Source: Pseudomonas sp. (GTDB lineage: Bacteria > Pseudomonadota > Gammaproteobacteria > Pseudomonadales > Pseudomonadaceae). From it: a stretch of 41,593 bases of DNA. Location: NCBI RefSeq assembly GCF_030147005.1, contig NZ_JASLAW010000019.1, positions 1 to 41,593 of the forward strand, given 5' to 3'. The translations under genes and the position numbers were made by a program. The notes below the pieces were generated by a model, which searched no databases, had not been told where the DNA came from, and was given only the letters and a program-made list of their open reading frames with translations. Shown here one piece after another: positions 34,056 to 41,593 of the stretch. Within the stretch, counting starts at the first letter, position 1, and each line of letters starts with the position of its first letter.

Positions 34056-34831
34056 ATTCCGAACTGCAACCCAACCTCGTCGCGCTGCAGACCATCGTGT
34101 ACCGCGAAGTGAAACGCTTTACCCGGATCTGGCCGCAGACCCTGCTGCCACCGGCGATCACCATGGTCTTGTACTTCGTGATCTTCGGTAACCTGATCGG
34201 CCGGCAGATCGGTGACATGGGTGGTTTCACCTATATGGAGTACATCGTGCCGGGCCTGATCATGATGTCGGTGATCACCAACTCCTACGGCAACGTGGTG
34301 TCGAGTTTCTTTGGCAGCAAGTTTCAGCGCTCCATCGAAGAATTGATGGTTTCACCGGTGTCGCCGCACACCATCCTGATCGGCTACACCTTGGGCGGCG
34401 TATTGCGTGGCTTGATGGTGGGCGTGATCGTGACCCTGCTGTCGTTGTTCTTCACCCACCTGCAAGTGCATCACCTGGGGGTCACCATTCTGGTGGTGGT
34501 GCTCACGGCGACGATCTTCTCGCTGCTGGGGTTTATCAACGCGGTATTTGCGCGCAACTTCGATGATATTTCGATCATTCCCACGTTTGTGCTCACGCCG
34601 CTGACCTACCTGGGCGGGGTGTTCTACTCCATCACGTTGCTGCCGCCGTTCTGGCAGACCGTGTCCCTGGCCAACCCGGTGCTGCACATGGTCAATGCCT
34701 TCCGCTACGGCATCCTGGGCGTGTCGGATATCAAGATCAGCGTGGCGATCACCTTTATGGTCGTCGCCACCGTCGCCTTGTATATCGGTTGCGCGCGCTT
34801 GCTGGTAAGCGGGCGTGGGATGCGTACCTGA
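34052..34831 (+). CDS. ABC-2 type exporter, permease protein (YadH-like)
   Basis: A 259-residue inner-membrane permease with six membrane segments: about 33-52, 68-90, 115-140, 145-168, 178-200 and 230-250. The ABC-2 signature MMSVITNSYGNVVSSFFGSKFQRSIEELMVSPVSP and the conserved FVLTPLTYLGGVFYSITLLPPFWQ segment match the E. coli YadH group. It pairs with the ATPase encoded just upstream, whose stop it overlaps (ATGA). A strong terminator follows 18 bases after the stop. Confidence 0.93.
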   Translation: MNSELQPNLVALQTIVYREVKRFTRIWPQTLLPPAITMVLYFVIFGNLIGRQIGDMGGFTYMEYIVPGLIMMSVITNSYGNVVSSFFGSKFQRSIEELMVSPVSPHTILIGYTLGGVLRGLMVGVIVTLLSLFFTHLQVHHLGVTILVVVLTATIFSLLGFINAVFARNFDDISIIPTFVLTPLTYLGGVFYSITLLPPFWQTVSLANPVLHMVNAFRYGILGVSDIKISVAITFMVVATVALYIGCARLLVSGRGMRT

Positions 34832-34849
34832 GGGTAGATTGGCGAAAAT

Positions 34850-34877
34850 AAAACGGCCTCATCTGAGGCCGTTTTTT
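34850..34877 (+). terminator. Rho-independent terminator of the ABC exporter operon
   Basis: An 11-bp stem AAAACGGCCTC/GAGGCCGTTTT with ATCT loop runs into six T residues. It is 18 bases after the permease stop and lies in a convergent gap, so it may also serve the TetR transcript. Confidence 0.93.
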
Positions 34878-35000
34878 ATTGGATGCGCATGGGGCAAATG
34901 TGGGCGCCGGCGTGCTCGCGATACCTATGCTGCGATGGCATCGGCTTGTCTTGCCTGATGTACCGAGGTGTTTGCTTTGTAGGCACGCCATCCGCCACAT

Positions 35001-35558
35001 TTAATCGGCGCAGGGGCCCTGGTTGTTCAACGCCAGTTCGATCAAGGCGTGCAGCTCTTCGACCGCGAGCGGGGCTGTGGAGAACAGAATACGAAACACC
35101 GTAGGTGCTGCGAGCAGGTTGATCAAGCGATCCACGCTGGGTGCCGCCTGATCCGGATAACGGTCCACAATCATCTGCAACTGCCCGCTCAGAATGCTCA
35201 CGCAATACCCCGGCGTCACGCTGCACTGCACGTCGCGCATCATGTTGCGCCCTGGCTCCGAACTCATTTCATCCAGGTATTGTTCAGCCCAGGCTTGCAG
35301 GTCGCCGCGCAGGCTGCCGGTAGTGGCCGGCTCGGTGTCCGGCCGCATGCGCGCCAAGGCCACATCGGCCAGCAGCACGGAGAGGTCACCCCAGCGTCGG
35401 TAAATGGTCGACGGCGTAACGCCCGCGCGCGTTGCAATCATCGGCACGGTGATGCTTGCGCGCTCATGGGTTGCCAGCAATTCACGCACGGCCGAATGCA
35501 CGGACTCTTGTACCCGGGCGCTACGGCCCCCCGGGCGAAGGCCTTCTTTAATTGCCAT
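35001..35558 (-). CDS. TetR/AcrR family transcriptional regulator
   Basis: A 185-residue repressor. The N-terminal helix-turn-helix (about 15-65) has AVRELLATHERASITVPMIATRAGVTPSTIYRRWGD, and the C-terminal ligand domain follows (about 80-185). The frame is open to 35615, but the ATG at 35558 gives the usual MAIKEGLRPGGRSARV start with AAGG eight bases upstream. It is divergent from the MFS gene across 91 bases that contain an imperfect 19-bp dyad, the classic layout of a TetR repressor controlling an efflux pump and itself. Confidence 0.92.
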   Translation of the reverse strand: MAIKEGLRPGGRSARVQESVHSAVRELLATHERASITVPMIATRAGVTPSTIYRRWGDLSVLLADVALARMRPDTEPATTGSLRGDLQAWAEQYLDEMSSEPGRNMMRDVQCSVTPGYCVSILSGQLQMIVDRYPDQAAPSVDRLINLLAAPTVFRILFSTAPLAVEELHALIELALNNQGPCAD

Positions 35559-35616
35559 GGGTAAAACCTTAACACAAAGAATTTGCTTTAAGCGGCAGCC
35601 GGTAGCACACTCCACA

Positions 35617-35635
35617 AAAGCAAAATATTAGCTTT
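35617..35635. promoter_or_regulatory. Imperfect 19-bp palindrome between tetR and MFS genes
   Basis: AAAGC and GCTTT arms with AT-rich centre span 35617-35635, 15 bases before the MFS start. A related ATTTGCTTTA lies at 35581-35590 and ATTAGCTTTA at 35627-35636. A TetR operator is plausible; only the symmetry and repetition are seen. Confidence 0.35.
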
Positions 35636-35649
35636 AGTGGAGCGTGCCT

Positions 35650-36849
35650 ATGCGCAGCAACCTGTCTCAACGTTCCAGCCTGACATTCCTGGTAATCACA
35701 GTGTTGACCTTCCTCGCCGCGTCCAGCGCGCCGACGCCGTTGTATCAGGTGTACCAGGACACCCTGCTTTTCTCGGCCGCGATGCTGACGCTGATCTTCG
35801 GCGTTTATGCCGTGAGCCTTCTGGCGGCGCTGCTGACGGTGGGATCGCTTTCGGATTACGTCGGGCGCAAGCCGGTGATTTTCGTCGCGTTGATCCTGAA
35901 TATCGTAGCGATGCTGTTGTTTATCAACGCTGGCAGCACCGCCTGGCTGATTGCCGCGAGGGCGCTGCAAGGCTTCGCCACGGGGACGGCGACGGCGGTA
36001 TTGAGTGCAATGTTGCTCGACACCGACCGCCTGCGCGGCCCGCTGCTCAATAGCCTCGCGCCGATGTTGGGTATGGCCAGTGGCGGCTTGGGCAGCGGTT
36101 TGCTGGTGGAATACGCGCCATGGCCGACCCAATTGATTTACTTCGCCCTGCTCGGGTTGATGGTACTTCAGGCGGTGTATGTCTGGCGCTTACCGGAAAC
36201 CGTCAGCCGCATACCGGGTGCGTTGAAGTCCCTGGCGCCGACGCTGCATGTGCCGAAGCAGGCACGGCGGGCCCTGGCGTTGGCAATGCCGCTGAATGTG
36301 GCGGTATGGGCCCTGGGAGGATTTTTTTCATCCCTGGCACCGTCCCTGGTACACGCCGCGACGGGTTCGACTTCGCACCTGATCGGCGGTGGCCTGGTGG
36401 CCGTGATTACCCTCAGTGGCGCGGTGATGATCTACAGCCTGCGCGAGCACCCGGCGCACAAGGTCATGCGGCTCTCGGCGGTACTGCTGGCGGCCGGCGT
36501 GGCGTTGCTGCTGGTGGCTGTGCAAAGTGCAAGCCTGTGGCTGTTCTTTGTTGCCAGTGTGGTTGCAGGCTTGGGTTTCGGCGGCGGGTTCATGGGCAGT
36601 GTCCGCAGTATTGTGGGGCTGGCATTGCCCCACGAGCGAGCGGGGTTGATGTCGGCGTTCTACGTGTTGAGTTACCTGGCGTTCTGCTTGCCGGCGCTGC
36701 TGGCGGGTAGCCTGAGCCGGGAATTGGGCCTGATCGCAACCACTGATGCATACGGCGCGCTGCTTATTTTCCTCGCTCTCGGCGCCCTGGGCGGGCTGCT
36801 GTGGCAGCGTGGGCCAACGGCAAGTATCTATAAAACAGATAACAGTTAG
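35650..36849 (+). CDS. MFS transporter (drug-efflux-like)
   Basis: A 399-residue major facilitator with 12 predicted membrane segments. The A-loop motif is visible as GSLSDYVGRKPV (about 60-72), with SAPTPLYQVYQ after TM1 as in several sugar/drug exporters of this type, and ARALQGFATGTATAVLSAMLLD in the N-half. It probably exports a toxic compound under control of the divergent TetR repressor. The ATG at 35650 is chosen because GGAG (35639-35642) lies seven bases upstream; a GTG two codons earlier is less likely. Substrate unknown. Confidence 0.93.
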   Translation: MRSNLSQRSSLTFLVITVLTFLAASSAPTPLYQVYQDTLLFSAAMLTLIFGVYAVSLLAALLTVGSLSDYVGRKPVIFVALILNIVAMLLFINAGSTAWLIAARALQGFATGTATAVLSAMLLDTDRLRGPLLNSLAPMLGMASGGLGSGLLVEYAPWPTQLIYFALLGLMVLQAVYVWRLPETVSRIPGALKSLAPTLHVPKQARRALALAMPLNVAVWALGGFFSSLAPSLVHAATGSTSHLIGGGLVAVITLSGAVMIYSLREHPAHKVMRLSAVLLAAGVALLLVAVQSASLWLFFVASVVAGLGFGGGFMGSVRSIVGLALPHERAGLMSAFYVLSYLAFCLPALLAGSLSRELGLIATTDAYGALLIFLALGALGGLLWQRGPTASIYKTDNS

Positions 36850-36926
36850 AGATATTACCCGTTATATAGATATTCGATACGCTTCTATGATGGCCTCAAC
36901 CTCATGCGAGGAAGAGGATTGCCATC

Positions 36927-38075
36927 ATGACCTGCTCGACAACCATCAGCTATAAACCCTTCAGCCACCTGACCCGGCCCCGGGAAGTGATTCGCCAGTT
37001 CACTCCGAACTGGTTTGCCTCGACCATGGGGACCGGCGTGCTGGCGCTGGCCCTGGCACAACTGCCGGTCAATCTGCCCGGCTTGCACGCCGTCGCCGAG
37101 GGGCTGTGGGTGTTTACCATCGGCCTGTTCATCTTGTTCAGCGCTTTGTATGCCGCACGTTGGGTGATGTTTTTCCACGAGGCGCGGCGGATTTTCGGGC
37201 ACTCCACGGTCTCGATGTTTTTCGGCACGATCCCCATGGGCCTGGCCACCCTGCTGAATGGTTTGCTGCTGTTCGGGCTGCCACGGTGGGGCGGCGCTGT
37301 GATTCCCTTGGCCGAAGCCCTGTGGTGGGTGGACGTGGCCATGGCATTGGCCTGCGGCGTATTGATTCCATTCATGATGTTCACCCGCCAGGAGCACAGC
37401 ATCGACCAGATGACCGCGGTGTGGCTGCTTCCGGTGGTGGCCGCCGAAGTGGCTGCCGCCAGCGGTGGCCTGCTGGCGCCGCACCTGGCGGATGCCCATT
37501 CGCAACTGGTGATGCTGGTGACCAGCTACGTACTCTGGGCGTTCTCCCTGCCGGTAGCCTTCAGCATCCTGACCATCCTGATGCTGCGCATGGCCCTGCA
37601 CAAACTGCCCCACGTCAATATGGCGGCATCGAGCTGGCTGGCGCTGGGCCCCATCGGCACCGGTGCCCTGGGCATGTTGCTGCTTGGCGGCGATGCGCCC
37701 GCGATCTTCGCAGCCAATGGCCTGACGGGTGTGGGCGAAATGGCCAACGGGCTCGGCCTGGTGGCAGGTATCACCCTGTGGGGTTTCGGCTTGTGGTGGA
37801 TGTTGATTGCGGTGTTGATCACCCTGCGTTATCTGCGCGCCGGTATCCCGTTCAATCTGGGCTGGTGGGGCTTTACCTTTCCGCTGGGTGTTTACGCGCT
37901 GGCCACGCTGAAGCTTGCGAGCCTGCTGCAGCTGGGATTCTTCAGCGTATTCGGCAGTGTGCTGGTGGCGGCCCTGGCGCTGATGTGGCTGATCGTGGCC
38001 AAGCGCACTGTGCAGGGCGCCTATAAAGGCGAGCTTTTTGTTTCTCCGTGCATTGCAGGGCTAGCGAATAACTAA
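36927..38075 (+). CDS. TDT/SLAC1 family transporter (TehA-like)
   Basis: A 382-residue membrane protein with about ten segments. The family start IRQFTPNWFASTMGTGVLALAL (about 24-45), the FFGTIPMGLATLLNG helix and the repeated GxG-containing odd helices match the tellurite-resistance/dicarboxylate transporter (TDT) family, which includes TehA, plant SLAC1 and Mae1. These act as anion channels or dicarboxylate/sulfite exporters; the substrate here is unknown. AGAGGA lies eight bases before the ATG at 36927. It is 77 bases after the MFS gene and may have its own promoter in the AT-rich gap. Confidence 0.92.
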   Translation: MTCSTTISYKPFSHLTRPREVIRQFTPNWFASTMGTGVLALALAQLPVNLPGLHAVAEGLWVFTIGLFILFSALYAARWVMFFHEARRIFGHSTVSMFFGTIPMGLATLLNGLLLFGLPRWGGAVIPLAEALWWVDVAMALACGVLIPFMMFTRQEHSIDQMTAVWLLPVVAAEVAAASGGLLAPHLADAHSQLVMLVTSYVLWAFSLPVAFSILTILMLRMALHKLPHVNMAASSWLALGPIGTGALGMLLLGGDAPAIFAANGLTGVGEMANGLGLVAGITLWGFGLWWMLIAVLITLRYLRAGIPFNLGWWGFTFPLGVYALATLKLASLLQLGFFSVFGSVLVAALALMWLIVAKRTVQGAYKGELFVSPCIAGLANN

Positions 38076-38132
38076 TCAGGATTAGGTACAGTCGTGGCCT
38101 GATCAATAACAGGCCACGCAGGAACACGGACG

Positions 38133-40007
38133 ATGAGCCACCCCTCACAATTCACATTGCTGCGCACACGGCGTTTTCTGCCGTTTTTCATTACCCAGCT
38201 CCTGGGCGCCTTCAACGACAATATCTTCAAACAATCATTGATTCTGGCGATTCTCTACAAGCTCGCTATTGAGGGCGAGCGTTCCATTTGGGTCAACCTG
38301 TGCGCCTTGCTGTTTATCCTGCCGTTCTTTCTGTTCTCGGCGCTGGCCGGGCAGTTTGGCGAGAAATTCAACAAGGACGCTTTGATCCGCGCGATCAAGA
38401 TCGGCGAAATCGTGATTATGGCAGTGGGGGCCACCGGCTTTCTGTTCGATCACCTGGAACTGATGCTGTTGGCACTGTTTGCCATGGGCACCCACTCGGC
38501 GCTGTTCGGCCCGGTGAAGTACTCGATCATGCCCCAGGCGCTGCACGACGATGAGCTGGTCGGCGGTAACGGCCTGGTGGAAATGGGCACGTTCCTGGCG
38601 ATCCTGGCCGGTACTATCGGCGCGGGCATGATGATGTCCTCTCCCCATTACGCGCCGGTGGTTGCTGGGGCGATTGTCGGCGTGGCGGTGCTGGGCTATC
38701 TCGCCAGCCGCAGCATTCCGCGGGCGGCGGCTTCCACGCCAAACTTGCGTCTGGACTGGAATATTTTCACCCAGTCCTGGGCCACGTTGCGCATGGGCCT
38801 GGGGCAGACCCCGGCGGTGTCGCGCTCGATTGTCGGCAATTCGTGGTTCTGGTTCGTCGGCGCGATCTACCTGACGCAGATTCCGGCCTACGCCAAGGAA
38901 TGGTTATATGGCGACGAAACCGTCGTCACCCTGATCCTTACTGTGTTCTCGGTGGGTATCGCCCTGGGCTCGATGCTGTGTGAAAAGCTCTCGGGACGTA
39001 AGGTGGAAATCGGCCTGGTGCCGTTCGGTTCGTTCGGCCTGACAGTGTTCGGCCTGCTGCTGTGGTGGCATTCCGGCGGCTTCCCCCAGAACGTTCAGCC
39101 CAATGACTGGCTGGCGGTACTTGGCTACGGGCAAGCCTGGTGGGTGTTATTCGATATCCTCGGCCTGGGCGTGTTCGGCGGCTTTTACATCGTGCCGCTG
39201 TACGCACTGATCCAGTCGCGCACCGCCGAAAACGAGCGCGCGCGGGTGATTGCGGCCAACAATATTCTCAATGCGCTATTTATGGTGGTGTCGGCCATTG
39301 TGTCGATCCTGCTGCTGAGCGTGGCCAAGCTGTCGATCCCCGAGTTGTTCCTGGTGGTGTCGCTGCTCAACATCGCGGTCAATACCTACATCTTCAAGAT
39401 CGTGCCCGAGTTCACCATGCGCTTCATGATCTGGCTGCTCAGCCATTCCATGTACCGCGTCGAGCACCGCAACCTCGAGCGGATTCCCGATGAAGGCGCG
39501 GCCTTGCTCGTTTGCAACCATGTATCGTTTGTCGATGCGCTGTTAATTGGTGGCGCAGTGCGTCGGCCGATTCGTTTTGTCATGTACTACAAGATCTACC
39601 GCTTGCCGGTGCTCAACTTTATCTTCCGCACCGCCGGGACCATTCCAATTGCCGGGCGTAACGAAGATATTCAGATCTACGAAAAGGCCTTCGCGCGGAT
39701 TGCCGAGTACTTGAAGGACGGCGAGTTGGTATGCATCTTCCCGGAAGGCAAGTTGACCGGCGATGGTGAGATGAATGAGTTTCGCGGTGGGGTGACGCGG
39801 ATTCTGGAAGAGACGCCGGTACCGGTGATTCCGATGGCGTTGCAGGGGTTATGGGGGAGCTTTTTCAGCCGCGATCCGAACAAGGGGTTCTTCCATCGGA
39901 TCTGGTCGCGGGTGGTGTTGGTCGCAGGGGAACCGGTCTCGATAGATGCGGCGACGCCTGCGCAATTACAGGAGAAAGTGGGTGTGTTGCGGGGGAGCGG
40001 CAAGTAG
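38133..40007 (+). CDS. Fusion of LplT-like MFS transporter and PlsC acyltransferase
   Basis: A 624-residue two-domain protein. Residues 1-about 425 form an MFS domain starting FLPFFITQLLGAFNDNIFKQSL, the lysophospholipid-transporter (LplT) signature. Residues about 440-624 are a PlsC acyltransferase with NHVSFVD (Asn462-His463-x4-Asp468) and FPEGKLTGDG (from Phe536). It should flip lysophospholipids inward and reacylate them. In E. coli LplT and Aas are separate proteins, and Aas also has an acyl-ACP synthetase domain, which is absent here; the acyl donor must come from elsewhere. It is followed by a REP pair in a convergent gap. Confidence 0.93.
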   Translation: MSHPSQFTLLRTRRFLPFFITQLLGAFNDNIFKQSLILAILYKLAIEGERSIWVNLCALLFILPFFLFSALAGQFGEKFNKDALIRAIKIGEIVIMAVGATGFLFDHLELMLLALFAMGTHSALFGPVKYSIMPQALHDDELVGGNGLVEMGTFLAILAGTIGAGMMMSSPHYAPVVAGAIVGVAVLGYLASRSIPRAAASTPNLRLDWNIFTQSWATLRMGLGQTPAVSRSIVGNSWFWFVGAIYLTQIPAYAKEWLYGDETVVTLILTVFSVGIALGSMLCEKLSGRKVEIGLVPFGSFGLTVFGLLLWWHSGGFPQNVQPNDWLAVLGYGQAWWVLFDILGLGVFGGFYIVPLYALIQSRTAENERARVIAANNILNALFMVVSAIVSILLLSVAKLSIPELFLVVSLLNIAVNTYIFKIVPEFTMRFMIWLLSHSMYRVEHRNLERIPDEGAALLVCNHVSFVDALLIGGAVRRPIRFVMYYKIYRLPVLNFIFRTAGTIPIAGRNEDIQIYEKAFARIAEYLKDGELVCIFPEGKLTGDGEMNEFRGGVTRILEETPVPVIPMALQGLWGSFFSRDPNKGFFHRIWSRVVLVAGEPVSIDAATPAQLQEKVGVLRGSGK

Positions 40008-40030
40008 GTTTTAAGGTTGCCATGGCCTCA

Positions 40031-40100
40031 TCGCAGGCAAGCCAGTGTCCACATTTTGAACTGCGAATACATTCAAGTGTGGGAGCCGGCTTGCCTGCGA
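40031..40100. repeat. REP-type inverted pair
   Basis: Left arm 40031-40053 (TCGCAGGCAAGCC...) and right arm 40078-40100 are inverted with about 19 of 23 positions matching. The arms are a third, different Pseudomonas REP type. It lies between the convergent LplT-PlsC fusion gene and sugE. Confidence 0.75.
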
Positions 40101-40113
40101 TTGCTAGAGGGGC

Positions 40114-40428
40114 CTAAGTGGAAATCTTAAGACCAATAAGCCCACAAATGATCAGCGCCACGCTGGCCAACCGGAACAGCGCCATGGACTCCCCAAACAG
40201 GATAATCCCGGCGATCACCGTACCCACGGCGCCCACTCCGGTCCACACGGCGTAGGCGGTGCCCAGCGGCAGTTCTTTCACCGCCAGCCCCAGCAGGCCA
40301 AGGCTGATGGCCATGGCCGCGATAGTCAGTGCGGTGGGCAGGGGCTTGCTGAAGCCGTCGGTGTACTTCAGGCCGACGGCCCAGCCGACTTCAAACAACC
40401 CGGCAAAAAACAGAATGATCCAGGACAT
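40114..40428 (-). CDS. sugE: SMR family guanidinium exporter SugE/Gdx
   Basis: A 104-residue four-helix small multidrug resistance protein. It starts MSWIILFFAGLFEVGWAVGLKYTDGF with the essential Glu13 and has the SugE-subtype GTAYAVWTGVGAVG stretch in TM3. SugE/Gdx members export guanidinium with proton exchange, unlike EmrE-type drug pumps. The ribosome binding site GAGG (40434-40437) is five bases before the ATG, and a guanidine-II riboswitch lies just upstream, which strongly supports the guanidinium role. Its gene follows the BASS transporter gene on the same strand. Confidence 0.95.
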   Translation of the reverse strand: MSWIILFFAGLFEVGWAVGLKYTDGFSKPLPTALTIAAMAISLGLLGLAVKELPLGTAYAVWTGVGAVGTVIAGIILFGESMALFRLASVALIICGLIGLKIST

Positions 40429-40448
40429 GGTGGCCTCGCTTCTTCAGG

Positions 40449-40500
40449 CGGGGTCGTCCCCGGATTCAACGCGCGTTGGCGTCGCGGGGTCGTCCCCGCG
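40449..40500 (-). promoter_or_regulatory. Guanidine-II riboswitch (mini-ykkC) controlling sugE
   Basis: On the reverse strand two hairpins carry the diagnostic ACGA tetraloop: P1 CGCGGGG-ACGA-CCCCGCG (40500-40483) and P2 CGGGG-ACGA-CCCCG (40462-40449), joined by a 20-base linker. P2 ends 11 bases before the GAGG ribosome binding site of sugE (40437-40434). Paired ACGR-loop hairpins upstream of an SMR gene define the mini-ykkC class, which binds guanidinium and turns expression on, usually by freeing the ribosome binding site. Confidence 0.93.
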
Positions 40501-40533
40501 AAGCGCTCAGAGTGCCCAACATGAACCGGCCGA

Positions 40534-41499
40534 TCAAGTCTGCGGGGTATTCTCCAACGCGCGGCGGTGTTCCTTCTCGCTCATGCGTCGAAAGTAAGTC
40601 GACAGCAAGGCGCCGGAAATATTGTGCCAAACGCTGAACAGTGCACTGGGCACCGCCGCCAATGGCGAGAAGTGCGCGCTGGCCAACGCGGCGCCGAGCC
40701 CGGAGTTCTGCATGCCCACCTCCAGCGCCAACGACTTGCGTTGTGCCAATGGCAACTTGAACAGCCGCCCGGTGAAGTAGCCGAGCAAGTAGCCGAAGCT
40801 GTTATGCAGCATCACCACGGCCATGATCAACAGGCCCGACTCGGCAATCTTCGCCTGGCTGGCGGCAACCACCGCTGCGACGATGATCACGATGCTGATC
40901 ACCGAGACCAGCGGCAGTACTTCGACCGCGTGACGTACCCGATTACCCAGCAGTCGCTGCGCCACCACACCGAGCACGATGGGCAGCAGCACCACTTGCA
41001 GGATCGACCAGAACAACTCCATGAACGACACCGGCAGCCAGGCCGAGGCCAGCAGCCAGATCAACGCCGGCGTGAGCAGTGGGGCGAGGAGGGTGGTGAC
41101 GGCGGCGATGGCCACCGACAGTGCGAGGTCACCACGGGCCAGCCAGGTCATCACATTGGATGAGGTGCCGCTGGGGCAGCAGCCGACCAGAATCACGCCG
41201 ACGGCAATTTCCGGCGGCAGGTGAAATACCTGGCACAACAACCACGCCACGTCGGGCATGATCACAAAATGCGCGACCACGCCCAGGGCAACGCGCCAGG
41301 GATGGCGGGCAACCTCGGCGAAGTCTTCAAGTTTCAAGGTCAGGCCCATGCCGAACATCACCAGCCCCAGCAACGGCACGATGGTGCTTTTCAGTCCGAT
41401 GAACCAGCTGGGTTCAAGGAACGCGACCACAGCGAAAATCAGCACCCAGTAGGCGAAGGTATTGCCGACAAAGCGGCTCAAGGCGGCGAGTGCGCGCAT
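40534..41499 (-). CDS. Bile acid:sodium symporter (BASS) family transporter
   Basis: A 321-residue membrane protein with about nine or ten segments. The GMGLTLKLEDFAEVARHPWRVALGV stretch, the VGCCPSGTSSNVMTWLARGDLALSVAIAAVTTLLAPLLTP crossover region with sodium-site residues, and the LEVGMQNSGLGAALA segment are BASS-family hallmarks. Prokaryotic members carry sodium-coupled organic anions such as pantoate or keto acids; the substrate here is unknown. AAGGG lies eight bases before the ATG at 41499. It is upstream of the riboswitch and sugE on the same strand, so read-through is possible. Confidence 0.93.
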   Translation of the reverse strand: MRALAALSRFVGNTFAYWVLIFAVVAFLEPSWFIGLKSTIVPLLGLVMFGMGLTLKLEDFAEVARHPWRVALGVVAHFVIMPDVAWLLCQVFHLPPEIAVGVILVGCCPSGTSSNVMTWLARGDLALSVAIAAVTTLLAPLLTPALIWLLASAWLPVSFMELFWSILQVVLLPIVLGVVAQRLLGNRVRHAVEVLPLVSVISIVIIVAAVVAASQAKIAESGLLIMAVVMLHNSFGYLLGYFTGRLFKLPLAQRKSLALEVGMQNSGLGAALASAHFSPLAAVPSALFSVWHNISGALLSTYFRRMSEKEHRRALENTPQT

Positions 41500-41543
41500 G
41501 GGAAATGACCCTTATTGTTAGATGTCGAAGATGAATGCGATCA

Positions 41544-41556
41544 AAATGTGGGAGCG
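41544..41556. repeat. Half REP sequence
   Basis: ATGTGGGAGCGGG resembles the left half of the palindrome at 29026, but the right half is degenerate (GTTGCTAGCGG). Probably a decayed or partial REP upstream of the BASS gene. Confidence 0.4.
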
Positions 41557-41593
41557 GGGTTGCTAGCGGAGGCGTGGTATGAAACACAGGTGA

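Overview
The window looks like chromosomal DNA of a fluorescent-type Pseudomonas (P. fluorescens lineage). It is GC-rich, carries Pseudomonas REP/REPIN palindromes, and has gene families and neighbourhoods typical of the genus: gpsA-DUF4389-sixA-thioesterase-hydrolases-DUF4892; an 815-residue acyl-CoA dehydrogenase next to a PA2817-like protein; and GST followed by a YadGH-like ABC exporter. No integrase, transposase, phage gene or CRISPR array was seen, so this is mostly core or near-core chromosome with a few accessory-looking loci.

Layout. 1-6280 is a forward run: glycerol-3-phosphate dehydrogenase, a small membrane protein, SixA, a hotdog thioesterase, two overlapping alpha/beta hydrolases, a DUF4892 protein preceded by a possible leader peptide, and an AI-2E-family permease. 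6277-8075 is a reverse OmpR-type two-component pair, followed by pyrF. 9231-15775 holds an MDR oxidoreductase, an SDR, a MocR regulator with a palindrome in front of it, a chemoreceptor and a hydrolase. 15893-17475 has a membrane-anchored protein of unknown function and a duplicated tRNA-Glu/tRNA-Gly unit with a clear promoter and terminator. 17613-19352 is an exported M20 dipeptidase.

19447-24840 is the most interesting locus. It is a reverse operon exbD-tonB-receptor-exbB followed by an exported two-HKD phospholipase-D-family protein whose sequence resembles animal PLD3/PLD4. A GNAT-phoD pair diverges from it. Together they suggest, as inference only, dedicated TonB-powered uptake of a phosphodiester-containing substrate. 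27362-32002 holds an alanyl-tRNA editing protein, a LysR regulator, a PA2817-like protein and the large acyl-CoA dehydrogenase. 32370-34831 is GST plus the ABC exporter. 35001-38075 is a TetR/MFS divergent pair and a TDT/SLAC1 transporter. 38133-40007 is an MFS-acyltransferase fusion. 40114-41499 holds a SugE/Gdx guanidinium exporter under a guanidine-II (mini-ykkC) riboswitch and a BASS-family transporter.

Four REP-type palindromes (9078, 27195, 29026, 40031) all lie between convergent genes. Functions are assigned from recognisable motifs and remembered family sequences; no database search was run.
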